Translations under genes and position numbers: made by a program
In this document: positions 17,051-24,509 of the stretch, in pieces
How the letters are laid out: each line of letters begins with the position of its first letter
Position numbering within the stretch: position 1 is the first letter of the stretch
The notes under the pieces: model-generated
The model's input: the letters and a program-made list of their open reading frames with translations, nothing else
Databases searched by the model: none
What the model was told of the DNA's origin: nothing
From: Flavobacteriaceae bacterium
GTDB lineage: Bacteria; Bacteroidota; Bacteroidia; Flavobacteriales; Flavobacteriaceae
Assembly (NCBI GenBank): GCA_947491985.1
Contig: CANLLR010000029.1
Location: 1 to 33,574 of the forward strand
Direction of reading: 5' to 3'
DNA: 33,574 bases

Positions 17051-18133
17051 CTACTTTTTAATCACCTTACTAATTCGTGACGTAGTTGTAGATTTAACAA
17101 CATATAAACCACTCGAAAATTGACTAAAATCTAGAACAACTTCGGTTCCTGAAATTTCAGTTTCTAAAACTACTTCACCTAAAACATTGCAAACAATAAT
17201 TCTATCAGTAACATTACTCCCTGTAAATGCAATGGAGAGCAAATCTGTAACTGGATTAGGATTGATTTTCCAGTATGCAGCAGATGAATTTAAATCATCT
17301 ATCCCTAATGTCAAACAATTACTATCGAGTAGGTGGTCATATGAGCCAATATTCCAATTTGTTAAATTATTGTATACTATTTGTTTTGCCGCGAGTTTGA
17401 TGTGATTGGCATCTATTTCTGAAAGTCCTGCATTAAAAGTAATTTGAGTAGGATCACTTCGAAAAATGGCGGCATAAAAACAACAAGCGGCAGCATAGCT
17501 TCCTGCCCATGTAGGGTGTGAATCATCGGTTTCATGTAATTCTATGTTAGGATAATTTTGTTTAATGTTTGCCCATACGGCACCCACGGGAGACATCGAT
17601 GCGCGAATAGTGTCTGCAAATAATTTGTAATTGGTTTGAATGTCTGTATTCATTTGGTAAAAATCTCTATTGATCCAAATATCCTCGGAACAATAAGGTG
17701 GAGCACATAAATAAGTATCTCCGTATTTTCTTCCCCAAGTGGAGAAAAACATAGTCTGTGCACAGGTATTGTTCGCTTTTATTATACCATCTATCTCAAT
17801 ACTAGATGGAAGTTGCACCATAGAATATCCAGGGTAAGCCATTGCCAAGCTTTGATCTTGCAATACTATATTGTCCCAATCTCCGACCTGAATTTTTGAC
17901 AAAGATACAGGATTTGTCAAATGCTGGTTGATATAATAACCACCTGGAGCGTTCATGTCAAAAATAAGAGTTTTACCAGTTGAAGCTGCTACATTAGAAA
18001 TCATTTCTGGCAAATTATTACCATGAGTATAACTGTTGCCCAAAAACAAAACCCGTTTGGTATTCTGTGCCACTATTTTTCCTGAAAACAATACCAACAA
18101 ACCAAAAATTAGTCCTAAATTTAATTTTTTCAT
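17051..18133 (-). CDS. Secreted SGNH-type hydrolase with T9SS C-terminal sorting domain
   Basis: A 360-aa exported protein. The signal peptide is residues 1-22 (ending KIVAQ). The catalytic domain (about 26-270) has a block I-like GNSYTHG with S34, and a block V-like DDSHPTWAGSYAA with D203 and H206. It resembles the SGNH/DUF4886-type hydrolases of Bacteroidota. The C-terminal 75 residues form a type IX secretion sorting domain (INPNPVTDLLSIAF at about 291, ending GLYVVKSTTTSRISKVIKK). It is therefore probably secreted or anchored at the cell surface. The substrate is unknown, perhaps an ester on a polysaccharide. It lies 33 nt downstream of mazG with no promoter visible. Confidence 0.85.
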   Translation of the reverse strand: MKKLNLGLIFGLLVLFSGKIVAQNTKRVLFLGNSYTHGNNLPEMISNVAASTGKTLIFDMNAPGGYYINQHLTNPVSLSKIQVGDWDNIVLQDQSLAMAYPGYSMVQLPSSIEIDGIIKANNTCAQTMFFSTWGRKYGDTYLCAPPYCSEDIWINRDFYQMNTDIQTNYKLFADTIRASMSPVGAVWANIKQNYPNIELHETDDSHPTWAGSYAAACCFYAAIFRSDPTQITFNAGLSEIDANHIKLAAKQIVYNNLTNWNIGSYDHLLDSNCLTLGIDDLNSSAAYWKINPNPVTDLLSIAFTGSNVTDRIIVCNVLGEVVLETEISGTEVVLDFSQFSSGLYVVKSTTTSRISKVIKK

Positions 18134-18166
18134 CCGTTAATTTTAAAAAAAATAAAATTAATAAAA

Positions 18167-18943
18167 CTATCTCAATTTCTTCGCTTCTTCCCAAAAAACA
18201 TCCATCTCAGCCAAGGTCATATCCATTAATGGTTTGCCAAGTTCTTCGGCTTTGCTTTCGAGGTATTGAAACCGTTTGATGAATTTTTTATTGGTTCTTT
18301 CTAAAGCGTCTTCAGGATTGACGTTTAAAAATCGGGCGTAATTGATCATCGAAAACAAAACGTCGCCAAATTCGGCTTCTATTTTATCTTGGTTGCCTTC
18401 GATTACTTCATGTTGCAATTCGTTTAATTCTTCTTGGACTTTATCCCAAACCTGATGCGATTCTTCCCAATCAAAACCAACGCCTTTGACTTTGTCTTGA
18501 ATGCGACTTGCTTTTACTAAAGCTGGCAATCCTTTTGGAACACCTTCTAAAACCGATTTTTTTCCTTCTTTTAATTTCAGTTTTTCCCAGTTTTGTTTCA
18601 CTTCTTCTTCATTGGCAACGACCACATCACCATAAATATGTGGATGACGGTGAATGAGTTTATCGCAAATTTCGTTGCACACGTCGGCCATGTCGAAATC
18701 GTTGGTTTCACTTCCTATTTTAGCGTAGAAAACAATGTGTAGTAATAAATCGCCCAACTCTTTTTTGACTTCTTGCAAATCGTTATTGAGAATGGCATCA
18801 CCCAATTCGTAAGTCTCTTCAATGGTAAGATGGCGTAAACTTTCGAGCGTTTGTTTTTTATCCCACGGGCATTTTTGACGCAAATCGTCCATGATGTCGA
18901 GCAATCGGTTGAAAGCGTCGAGTTGGTGTTGGCGGGAGTTCAT
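18167..18943 (-). CDS. mazG: Nucleoside triphosphate pyrophosphohydrolase MazG
   Basis: Hydrolyses NTPs and dNTPs to monophosphate and pyrophosphate, clearing damaged nucleotides. The 258-aa protein has two MazG domains. The first (about 14-115) has CPWDKKQTLESLRHLTIEETYEL and EVKKELGDLLLHIVFYA. The second (about 165-245) has WDKVQEELNELQHEV and IEAEFGDVLFSMINYARFL. The metal-binding EExxE and ExxD patterns are present in both. Normal length, with the start fixed by the family pattern. Upstream lies a 7-nt word array. Confidence 0.96.
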   Translation of the reverse strand: MNSRQHQLDAFNRLLDIMDDLRQKCPWDKKQTLESLRHLTIEETYELGDAILNNDLQEVKKELGDLLLHIVFYAKIGSETNDFDMADVCNEICDKLIHRHPHIYGDVVVANEEEVKQNWEKLKLKEGKKSVLEGVPKGLPALVKASRIQDKVKGVGFDWEESHQVWDKVQEELNELQHEVIEGNQDKIEAEFGDVLFSMINYARFLNVNPEDALERTNKKFIKRFQYLESKAEELGKPLMDMTLAEMDVFWEEAKKLR

Positions 18944-18953
18944 ATGGTATTGG

Positions 18954-19002
18954 TTGTGTGTTGTGTGTTGTGTAAAAAAACTATTGCCTATTGCCTAACA
19001 CC
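18954..19002. repeat. 7-nt word arrays upstream of mazG
   Basis: TTGTGTG occurs about three times from 18954 to 18973, followed after A7 and a C by TATTGCC twice and TAACACC (18982-19002). Both sub-arrays have a strict 7-nt period. An inverted relation between the two halves is not clear here, unlike in the arrays at 9232 and 10978. Confidence 0.6.
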
Positions 19003-19004
19003 GC

Positions 19005-19042
19005 AAAAATAAAAAATCCTGTCACTTAATTCAGCAACAGGA
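19005..19042 (-). terminator. Terminator after the DUF5606 gene
   Basis: On the minus strand TCCTGT and ACAGGA (19017-19022 with 19037-19042) form a 6-bp stem with a 14-nt loop, followed by TTTTTTATTTTT. It lies 26 nt after the stop codon. Confidence 0.7.
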
Positions 19043-19067
19043 CATTTAGTTATAAAAAAGAAATTAA

Positions 19068-19598
19068 CTATTTTTTTGTTTTAGGTTTTTTTTCTTTGGT
19101 GGGATTTATTTCTTTGCTCGCTTTGGTTTCTTTTACTTCTTGAACGACTTTTTCTTTAATTTCTTCGGCGTTTTGCTTCGACAGTTCGCTATCGCTCGGG
19201 TCTACTTTTGGTTCTTCTTTAGAAACCATACCTTTTTCTTGAAGAATGTTGTACCAATTCAATACTTTTTTAATATCAGAAGCATATACTCTGTCTTCAT
19301 CATAATTTGGAACTATTTCTTTAAAATAAGCAATCAATTTTGCGTTATCTTCTTTGTGAGAAATAGCTGGTCCTTCATTTTCCTTCAAGGCAATGGCACG
19401 CATAATAGCTGCCAAAGGCTTTTCGTCTTCATAAGTATACATAGAAATTTCAGAAAGTAAACTCACGTTACTTCGTAAACTTACCGATATTTTTTTTCCG
19501 TCTGTTAATGATTCTGCTACAAATCCGGTGCGGGTTTGAAGTTGCAAAAGGTACAATCCTGGTTTTCCTGAAATGGCTAATATTTTTTCTACATTCAT
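19068..19598 (-). CDS. DUF5606 family protein
   Basis: A 176-aa cytoplasmic protein. The first 130 residues form a conserved domain (MNVEKILAISGKPGLYLLQLQ, then GKKISVSLRSNVSLLSEISMYTYEDEKPLAAIM) that I recognise as DUF5606, common in Bacteroidota near def and mazG. The C-terminal 45 residues are Lys/Glu-rich, end in KEKKPKTKK, and look disordered. The biochemical role is unknown. The run def, DUF5606, mazG on one strand suggests a housekeeping setting. Confidence 0.85.
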   Translation of the reverse strand: MNVEKILAISGKPGLYLLQLQTRTGFVAESLTDGKKISVSLRSNVSLLSEISMYTYEDEKPLAAIMRAIALKENEGPAISHKEDNAKLIAYFKEIVPNYDEDRVYASDIKKVLNWYNILQEKGMVSKEEPKVDPSDSELSKQNAEEIKEKVVQEVKETKASKEINPTKEKKPKTKK

Positions 19599-19693
19599 TG
19601 TATAATCTATTTATTTCGTTGGTTTTTTAGATTCTTTTATTACTATAACTTAGGCTTTTTTTTAACTCCCCACTTCACCTGACTCCTCAACAT

Positions 19694-19712
19694 AACAATC
19701 CACTGGATTGTT
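19694..19712. repeat. Perfect 19-nt palindrome after def
   Basis: AACAATCCA and TGGATTGTT (19694-19702 and 19704-19712) are exact inverted repeats around a single C. It lies 12 nt beyond the def stop. On the minus strand no T run follows, so it is not an ordinary terminator for def; the T run (TTTT) is on the plus-strand side. Confidence 0.55.
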
Positions 19713-19723
19713 TTGCTTCGTCC

Positions 19724-20311
19724 CTATCTTCCCTTTTTATTTGCAAATTTCATTCGATAATCAGGAAACGTTTTTCCGTCCATAATATTTTGCAATTTCT
19801 TTTTAATTAGTGTTTTTTTCAACATCGAAATTTTATCAGTAAACAAAACCCCTTCGATGTGATCGTATTCGTGCTGAATAACACGAGCAATCATTCCGTC
19901 TAACACTTGTATTTTTTTATTAAAATTTTCATCATAATATTCGATAGTAATGCGTTCTTTTCGATACACATCTTCACGAACATCAGGTATGCTCAAACAA
20001 CCTTCATAAAAAGGCCATTCATCACCTTCTTCTAGAAGTATTTTTGCATTGATGAATACCTGCTTGAAATTTTTTAATTTTTCAATTTGCTCATCCGATA
20101 AGTCTTTGTCATCGCTTAATGGTTCTGTATCCACAACAAATAATCTAATTCCCAAACCAATCTGAGGTGCAGCAATACCTAATCCGTAGGCATTGTACAT
20201 GGTTTCGAACATGTTGGCAATAATTTCTTTTAGATGTGGATAATCGGGTGTTATTTCTTCGCAAACTTTTCGTAAAACCGGTTCGCCATAGCCATAAATT
20301 GGTACTATCAT
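19724..20311 (-). CDS. def: Peptide deformylase
   Basis: Removes the formyl group from the starting methionine of new proteins; a metal enzyme. The 195-aa protein has all three motifs: GLGIAAPQIG (motif 1), EGCLSIP (motif 2, Cys metal ligand) and QHEYDHIEG (motif 3, two His ligands and the catalytic Glu). A Bacteroidota-type insertion with acidic residues (TEPLSDDKDLSDEQIEKLKN) is present. A -7 element lies upstream; ruvX ends 72 nt before the start. Confidence 0.97.
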   Translation of the reverse strand: MIVPIYGYGEPVLRKVCEEITPDYPHLKEIIANMFETMYNAYGLGIAAPQIGLGIRLFVVDTEPLSDDKDLSDEQIEKLKNFKQVFINAKILLEEGDEWPFYEGCLSIPDVREDVYRKERITIEYYDENFNKKIQVLDGMIARVIQHEYDHIEGVLFTDKISMLKKTLIKKKLQNIMDGKTFPDYRMKFANKKGR

Positions 20312-20357
20312 TTTTACTTCAATAATTGTATTTAAAATACGTTGTTTTGATTTTGGG

Positions 20358-20365
20358 CAAAAGTA
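20358..20365 (-). promoter_or_regulatory. -7 element of def
   Basis: TACTTTTG on the minus strand fits the -7 consensus and would give a leader of about 42 nt. No -33 element at the expected distance. Confidence 0.5.
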
Positions 20366-20383
20366 AACAAAAAAATAAATTAC

Positions 20384-20800
20384 TTAGAACATTTTTCGTG
20401 TAAGAAAATCTTGCAACATAATAGTTGCAGCGATTTCATCGACTAATGCTTTATTTTGCCGTTGTTTCTTTTTCATTCCGCTATCAATCATCGATTGAGA
20501 AGCCATTTTGGAAGTAAAGCGTTCATCAACTCGTATAACTTTCATTTCTGGAAAAGCATTTCGAAATTTTAAAACAAATGTATCAATAATGGCAGCGCTT
20601 TCAGAAGGTTGTCCATTCATTTGTTTGGGTTCGCCAATGAGTACAGTCGCCACATTTTCTTTTGCAAAATAATTGGTTAAAAAAGCAATTGCCGTTTCAG
20701 ATGGAACCGTCGTTAATCCGGTTGCGATGATTTGAAATTCATCGGTAACAGCAATTCCAGTGCGTTTAATTCCGTAATCGATTGCTAAAATTCTAGGCAT
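20384..20800 (-). CDS. ruvX: Holliday junction resolvase-like nuclease RuvX (YqgF)
   Basis: YqgF-type RNase H-fold nuclease implicated in processing the 5' end of pre-16S rRNA. The 138-aa protein starts MPRILAIDYGIKRTGIAVTDE, with the catalytic Asp in DYG, and continues with VLIGEPKQMNGQPSESA, VIRVDERFTSKMA and the C-terminal DEIAATIMLQDFL, all family signatures. Normal length. It precedes def by 72 nt. Confidence 0.95.
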   Translation of the reverse strand: MPRILAIDYGIKRTGIAVTDEFQIIATGLTTVPSETAIAFLTNYFAKENVATVLIGEPKQMNGQPSESAAIIDTFVLKFRNAFPEMKVIRVDERFTSKMASQSMIDSGMKKKQRQNKALVDEIAATIMLQDFLTRKMF

Positions 20801-21291
20801 CTATTTTTTTGGTAAAGATACAAAGAATTCAAAATGAAAAATAACCTTCTAATTCAAAAAACTAGAAGATGATTAAACCTAAAGTAACAACCTAAACTAT
20901 AGTATTGAATAGCTTGGAACTTCGCTGATGCTTTTTTCTCTTGATGTAAATGCAACAACGTGCATTAAATCATGTATTTAGATTCTAAATCCATACATGT
21001 GCATGCCATTTTTATAGTTCTAACATTTTACTTCTTATCTTGAGTTTAACTAAACTCAGAAGCTCACTAGTGCATTGGAATTCTGAAAAAATTATAATTC
21101 AAGTTTTTTATACTTTTAGGAGTGCTTTTAGTATCTACAATTACTCACAAGTTTTTTATCACCGATTGATTATCAAAGAAAAAATAACTCATTACACACC
21201 CTTAAAGAAAGCCAATTTGATCGTAAATGCATCAAATAGTTTTATTTTTCAATCGTATACTACAGCAAAAAAAGTAAGAAATAAAAAAACT
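20801..21291. other. 491-nt gap without a supported gene
   Basis: The longest empty stretch in the window. A 100-codon plus-strand frame at 21040-21342 overlaps the rhodanese gene and has no protein-like pattern, so I do not call it. A hairpin-forming palindrome lies at 20971-20999 (CATGTAT with ATACATG, plus an inner TTAGA with TCTAA). CATG occurs several times within 35 nt. No promoter or RNA gene stands out. Confidence 0.5.
20971..20999. repeat. Nested inverted repeat in the ruvX-rhodanese gap
   Basis: CATGTAT (20971-20977) pairs with ATACATG (20993-20999), and TTAGA (20978-20982) pairs with TCTAA just inside, with a small bulge. It is followed by GTGCATGC. It could be a protein-binding site or a weak transcript end. 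Confidence 0.4.
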
Positions 21292-21606
21292 TTATTCTGG
21301 AAAAGCTACTTCGCCTTCCCAGTTCATAAATCCTCCAGATAAGTTGTAGGCGTTTTTAAAACCCATTTGATTCATAATACTGCACGCTTGAGCGCTTCGT
21401 CCGCCAGCTTTGCAGTATACATAATAGTTTTTTGATGAATCTAATTCCTCCAAACGGTAAATAAACCCTTGTCCTTTATAAATATCATTTTGTATAGCAC
21501 CCGGAATAAATCCTTCGTTCCATTCCTCGTCAGTTCGAACATCAATAATAACGGCTTTAGTATCTGCTTTTAGTTGCGATATCCATTCATTTTGCGTTAA
21601 ATCCAT
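21292..21606 (-). CDS. Single-domain rhodanese-like protein
   Basis: A 104-aa single rhodanese domain, probably a sulfurtransferase or sulfur carrier. Signatures are VIIDVRTDEEWNEGFIPGAIQ (about 19-39) and the active-site loop CKAGGRS with C65, then GFKNAYNLSGGFMNWEG. No signal peptide with this start. The frame is open to 21645, but the intervening bases contain a consensus promoter whose start point lies just before 21606, so the ATG at 21606 is chosen. Confidence 0.92.
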   Translation of the reverse strand: MDLTQNEWISQLKADTKAVIIDVRTDEEWNEGFIPGAIQNDIYKGQGFIYRLEELDSSKNYYVYCKAGGRSAQACSIMNQMGFKNAYNLSGGFMNWEGEVAFPE

Positions 21607-21614
21607 TTTTTTTT

Positions 21615-21645
21615 CAAAAATAGCAATTTTCGATAGGAAAGTCAA
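21615..21645 (-). promoter_or_regulatory. Promoter of the rhodanese gene, near-leaderless
   Basis: On the minus strand TTG (21643-21645) precedes TATTTTTG (21615-21622) by 20 nt. The predicted transcript begins within a few bases of the ATG at 21606, so little or no leader is left. Confidence 0.65.
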
Positions 21646-21747
21646 TTTCTAATCATAACAATTTTGGTATATCTAGTAGATTTTAGTCAGTAATTGGAGT
21701 CATCTATAAAAGCTATACTTTTTTTTAACAAAATCATAACACAACAC

Positions 21748-21789
21748 TTGTAGGTACAACTATAAATTGTTATAAATTTGTACCTACAA
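21748..21789 (+). promoter_or_regulatory. Double operator over the marR promoter
   Basis: TTGTAGGTACAA (21748-21759) and its exact reverse complement TTGTACCTACAA (21778-21789) are 18 nt apart, with centres 30 bp apart, about three helical turns. Each half is itself nearly palindromic (TTGTA, two bases, TACAA), so each can serve as a dimer site. The -7 element TAAATTTG (21773-21780) overlaps the right half, and the predicted start site lies within it. This is the expected arrangement for autorepression by the adjacent MarR-family protein. Confidence 0.8.
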
Positions 21790-21806
21790 ATATTGTAAAT
21801 ACATTT

Positions 21807-22268
21807 ATGAAAATCGAAGACGAAATAAAAAGTACTGTATCACTTACTACTGCCAAAAAGGTAATATTAAATATACTTTATACACAGAATTTTGTCAACG
21901 ACAAATTCAATGAGGTTATTAAATCATATGATTTATCTAGTGAACAGTATAATGTACTGCGAATTCTCAGAGGTCAAAAAGGAGCTCCAGCGAACATGAA
22001 CACTATACAAGAGCGTATGATTGCAAAGAGTAGCAATACGACCCGTTTAATTGATAAATTACTTTTGAAAGAATTGGTAACGAGAAAAGTTTGTCCAGAT
22101 AATCGGCGCAAAATTGAAGTTACCATAACGCAAAAAGGATTGAATTTGTTAAACGAATTGGACCCAAAAGTTATCGAACATGAAACCCTATTCGCTTCCA
22201 ATTTAAATCCGAATGAACTCGAACAACTCAACACATTATTAGAAAAATACAGAACAATAAATATTTAA
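21807..22268 (+). CDS. MarR-family transcriptional regulator
   Basis: A 153-aa dimeric winged-helix regulator. The recognition region is clear: SSEQYNVLRILRGQKGAPANMNTIQERMIAKSSNTTRLIDKLLLKELVTR, followed by the wing with CPDNRRKIEVTIT. It begins with a helix for dimerisation and contains a single Cys (C96 region) near the wing. First gene of an operon with a nitroreductase (6 nt gap) and a YceI protein. The upstream double operator suggests that it represses its own operon, with derepression by a quinone, electrophile or similar ligand; the ligand is inference. Confidence 0.93.
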   Translation: MKIEDEIKSTVSLTTAKKVILNILYTQNFVNDKFNEVIKSYDLSSEQYNVLRILRGQKGAPANMNTIQERMIAKSSNTTRLIDKLLLKELVTRKVCPDNRRKIEVTITQKGLNLLNELDPKVIEHETLFASNLNPNELEQLNTLLEKYRTINI

Positions 22269-22274
22269 TTTAAC

Positions 22275-22907
22275 ATGAGCAATTTTATTCAAGATGCCAA
22301 TTGGCGTTACGCAACTAAAAAATTTGACAGCACTAAAAAAGTGTCTGAAAGCGATTTAAATACTTTAAAAGAAGCTATTCGTTTAAGCGCATCTTCCTAC
22401 GGATTACAACCTTATAAAGTGCTTATTATCGAAAATCCAGAAATTCGTGCCTTACTTCAACCTGTTTCCTGGGGACAAAGTCAAATTGTAGATGCGTCGC
22501 AAGTAATCGTTTTTGCTACAGAAATGAATTTTAACGATGAACACATCGACAAGTACGTTACCAATCTTGCCACAACAAGAGGAATTTCTGAAGAAAGCAT
22601 TAAAGGATATGCCGATTTCATGAAAATGAAAGTCAACGCCTTAAATGACGAACAAAAAAGTGTATGGACAGCAAAACAAGCGTATTTAGCACTTGGAAAT
22701 TTATTGAACGCAGCAGCCGAATTGAAAATAGATGTTACACCTATGGAAGGTTTTGAATCTGAAAAATACAACGAAATCTTAGGATTAGAAAAACTCGGAT
22801 TGCAAGCAGTCTTAGTAGCAACAATAGGTTATCGTCATCAAGACGATGCCACACAACATTACGCTAAAGTGCGTAAATCTAACGAAGAACTATTCATCAA
22901 TTTATAA
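22275..22907 (+). CDS. NAD(P)H-dependent oxidoreductase, nitroreductase family
   Basis: A 210-aa FMN-binding enzyme of the NfsB type. FMN-contact patterns are present: RYATKKFD at about 11-18, LSASSYGLQPYKVLI at about 38-52, TAKQAYLALGNLLNAAAELKIDVTPMEGF, and a C-terminal KVRKS. It would reduce nitro compounds or quinones with NAD(P)H. It is second in the operon under MarR control, consistent with a detoxification role. Confidence 0.93.
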   Translation: MSNFIQDANWRYATKKFDSTKKVSESDLNTLKEAIRLSASSYGLQPYKVLIIENPEIRALLQPVSWGQSQIVDASQVIVFATEMNFNDEHIDKYVTNLATTRGISEESIKGYADFMKMKVNALNDEQKSVWTAKQAYLALGNLLNAAAELKIDVTPMEGFESEKYNEILGLEKLGLQAVLVATIGYRHQDDATQHYAKVRKSNEELFINL

Positions 22908-22931
22908 TCAATAACTTTAATTTAAAAAAAA

Positions 22932-23501
22932 ATGAAAAATTTAAAAACCATCGCAATCGCTTTATTAGTAGTATTTGGAACAACTACTGCCATGGCGCAA
23001 AACAAAAAAATCAACGTTGATAAAAGTAAAATCAACTGGGTTGGAAAAAAAGTAACAGGTCAACACGCTGGTAACATTAACTTAAGTGAAGGAACTTTAG
23101 TTTTCGAGAAAAAAGCACTTAAAGGCGGAACTTTTACTGTTGATATGACATCGATTACAGTAACCGATTTAGAAGCGGGTAAAGGAAAAGAAAAATTAGA
23201 AGGTCACCTAAAAGCAGACGATTTTTTCGGAACTGACAAATTCAAAACGGCTAAATTGGATTTCAAATTGATCTCAAGCAATGGCGATAATACATATAAT
23301 GTGACAGCTGATTTGACTATCAAAGGCATCACTGCTCCAGTTACGTTTAAAATTGCAGTAAAAGGAAATACGGCTACGACTACGTTTAAAGTAGACAGAA
23401 CGAAATACGGAATCAAATATGGTTCAGGAAGTTTTTTCGATAACCTTGGCGACAAAACTATTGATGACCAATTCGATTTAACAGTGAACTTACAGTTCTA
23501 A
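22932..23501 (+). CDS. Periplasmic YceI family protein
   Basis: A 189-aa exported lipocalin-like protein. Signal peptide 1-22 (ending TTAMA, cleaved before Q23). The mature part has the YceI pattern: INWVGKKVTGQHAGNINLSEGTL, GGTFTVDMTSITVTDL, LKADDFFGTDKFKTAKL and FKVDRTKYGIKYGSGSFFDNLGDKTIDDQFDLTVNL. Family members bind isoprenoid lipids such as polyprenyl pyrophosphate or quinones. Third gene after marR and the nitroreductase, 24 nt apart, then a strong terminator. A quinone theme would unite the operon, but that is inference. Confidence 0.93.
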   Translation: MKNLKTIAIALLVVFGTTTAMAQNKKINVDKSKINWVGKKVTGQHAGNINLSEGTLVFEKKALKGGTFTVDMTSITVTDLEAGKGKEKLEGHLKADDFFGTDKFKTAKLDFKLISSNGDNTYNVTADLTIKGITAPVTFKIAVKGNTATTTFKVDRTKYGIKYGSGSFFDNLGDKTIDDQFDLTVNLQF

Positions 23502-23523
23502 GACATTGGGAATAATTGCTATG

Positions 23524-23557
23524 AAAGGCCTTAGAGTAACATCTAAGGCTTTTTTTT
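23524..23557 (+). terminator. Terminator of the marR operon
   Basis: GCCTTAGA (23528-23535) pairs with TCTAAGGC (23542-23549) across a 6-nt loop, extended by A/T and G-U pairs and followed by eight T. It begins 22 nt after the yceI-family stop. Confidence 0.9.
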
Positions 23558-23583
23558 GTGGCAAATCCCTGCATTGCATTTCG

Positions 23584-23677
23584 GGTCAGGCTTTCCGCTG
23601 CAATCTGTCATTGCGGGAAAAAATAATTTCAAACTCATGTAGTGCCATCGCAATAACAGGATTTACACTGCAATCCT
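23584..23677 (-). repeat. Intergenic repeat, copy B
   Basis: On the minus strand this carries the same end motifs as copy A at 8187. The left end is CCTGTTATTGCGATGGCAC, against CCTGATTGCAGTGGCAT in copy A. The right end is GATTGCAGCGGAAAGC, sharing CAGCGGAAAGC exactly. The core differs and has only a weak ATTGCG/CGCAAT pairing. It lies between the marR operon terminator and the PabA/TrpG gene and adjoins the -33 element of that gene. Confidence 0.6.
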
Positions 23678-23678
23678 T

Positions 23679-23708
23679 TTTGCAGCATTGTGCAAAGTTC
23701 TATATTTG
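23679..23708 (+). promoter_or_regulatory. Promoter of the PabA/TrpG-type gene, predicted leaderless
   Basis: TTTG (23679-23682) and TATATTTG (23701-23708) are 18 nt apart and match consensus. The ATG at 23713 starts 4 nt after the -7 element, so transcription would begin at or next to the start codon, giving a leaderless mRNA. Confidence 0.78.
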
Positions 23709-23712
23709 CCTT

Positions 23713-24282
23713 ATGAAAGAAGTACTCATCATCGACAACTACGATAGTTTTACCTTTAACTTAGTCCACTATTTAGAAGATCTCAACGCTAAAATAAGCG
23801 TTTTTAGAAACGACGAATTTGATTTGGATGAAGTTGAAAAATTTGACAAAATCCTACTTTCGCCTGGTCCAGGATTACCCAAAGACGCTGGATTGTTAAA
23901 AGCAGTTATTCAAAAATATGCCGCTACAAAAAGCATTTTAGGTATCTGTCTAGGACTTCAAGCTATTGGAGAAGTTTTTGGTTCTAAATTACTGAATTTA
24001 AATAAAGTATATCACGGAGTTCATACCAAAATAACCGTACTGAGTAGTGAAGAATCGCTCTTTAAAAACCTACCCAACCAATTCAGTGTTGGTCGCTATC
24101 ATTCATGGATTGTAGACGCAAATGACTTGCCAAACGACCTCGAAATCACTTCTGTAGACGAAAAAGGTCAAATTATGTCGCTTAAACACAAAATCTACGA
24201 TGTAAAAGGAGTGCAATTTCACCCCGAAAGTATTCTTACTCCCAACGGAAAAGAAATTTTAGCAAACTGGTTAGCAAATTAA
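23713..24282 (+). CDS. Anthranilate/aminodeoxychorismate synthase component II (glutamine amidotransferase)
   Basis: Releases ammonia from glutamine for chorismate amination. The 189-aa class I amidotransferase has LIIDNYDSFTFNLVHYL at the N-terminus, LLSPGPGLPKDAG (oxyanion loop), nucleophile C79 (GICLGLQAIGE), and H170 and E172 in FHPESILT. No component I gene is nearby, so tryptophan (TrpG) and folate (PabA) roles cannot be separated; a lone copy outside a trp operon makes PabA more likely. The frame is open back to 23506, but that runs through the repeat and its own promoter, so the ATG at 23713 is used. Confidence 0.93.
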   Translation: MKEVLIIDNYDSFTFNLVHYLEDLNAKISVFRNDEFDLDEVEKFDKILLSPGPGLPKDAGLLKAVIQKYAATKSILGICLGLQAIGEVFGSKLLNLNKVYHGVHTKITVLSSEESLFKNLPNQFSVGRYHSWIVDANDLPNDLEITSVDEKGQIMSLKHKIYDVKGVQFHPESILTPNGKEILANWLAN

Positions 24283-24509
24283 ATAATATATAGAATTTAC
24301 TTTATATAAAGCTAGTTATTAAATTGAATTACAATTATTTCATTTCACTCTATAGATATTCTCTATCGGAGCTTTTTAACATAATTTCGATAGTTGAATG
24401 GCTAAAAATCTGTTTTGATTGTCTTATTTTTAAGTCACAAATAGCAACAATGTATTTTCAAAAGATTCAAAACTTATTAACATTTTATACCAACCAAAAT
24501 ATTTTTGTT

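Noticed and set aside
21040..21342. 100-codon frame in the ruvX-rhodanese gap
   Set aside because: It overlaps the end of the rhodanese gene on the other strand and reads like translated non-coding DNA, with no domain.
23506..23712. N-terminal extension of the amidotransferase by 69 residues
   Set aside because: The stretch contains a terminator, repeat copy B and the gene's own promoter; the family N-terminus is MKEVLIIDNYDSF at 23713.
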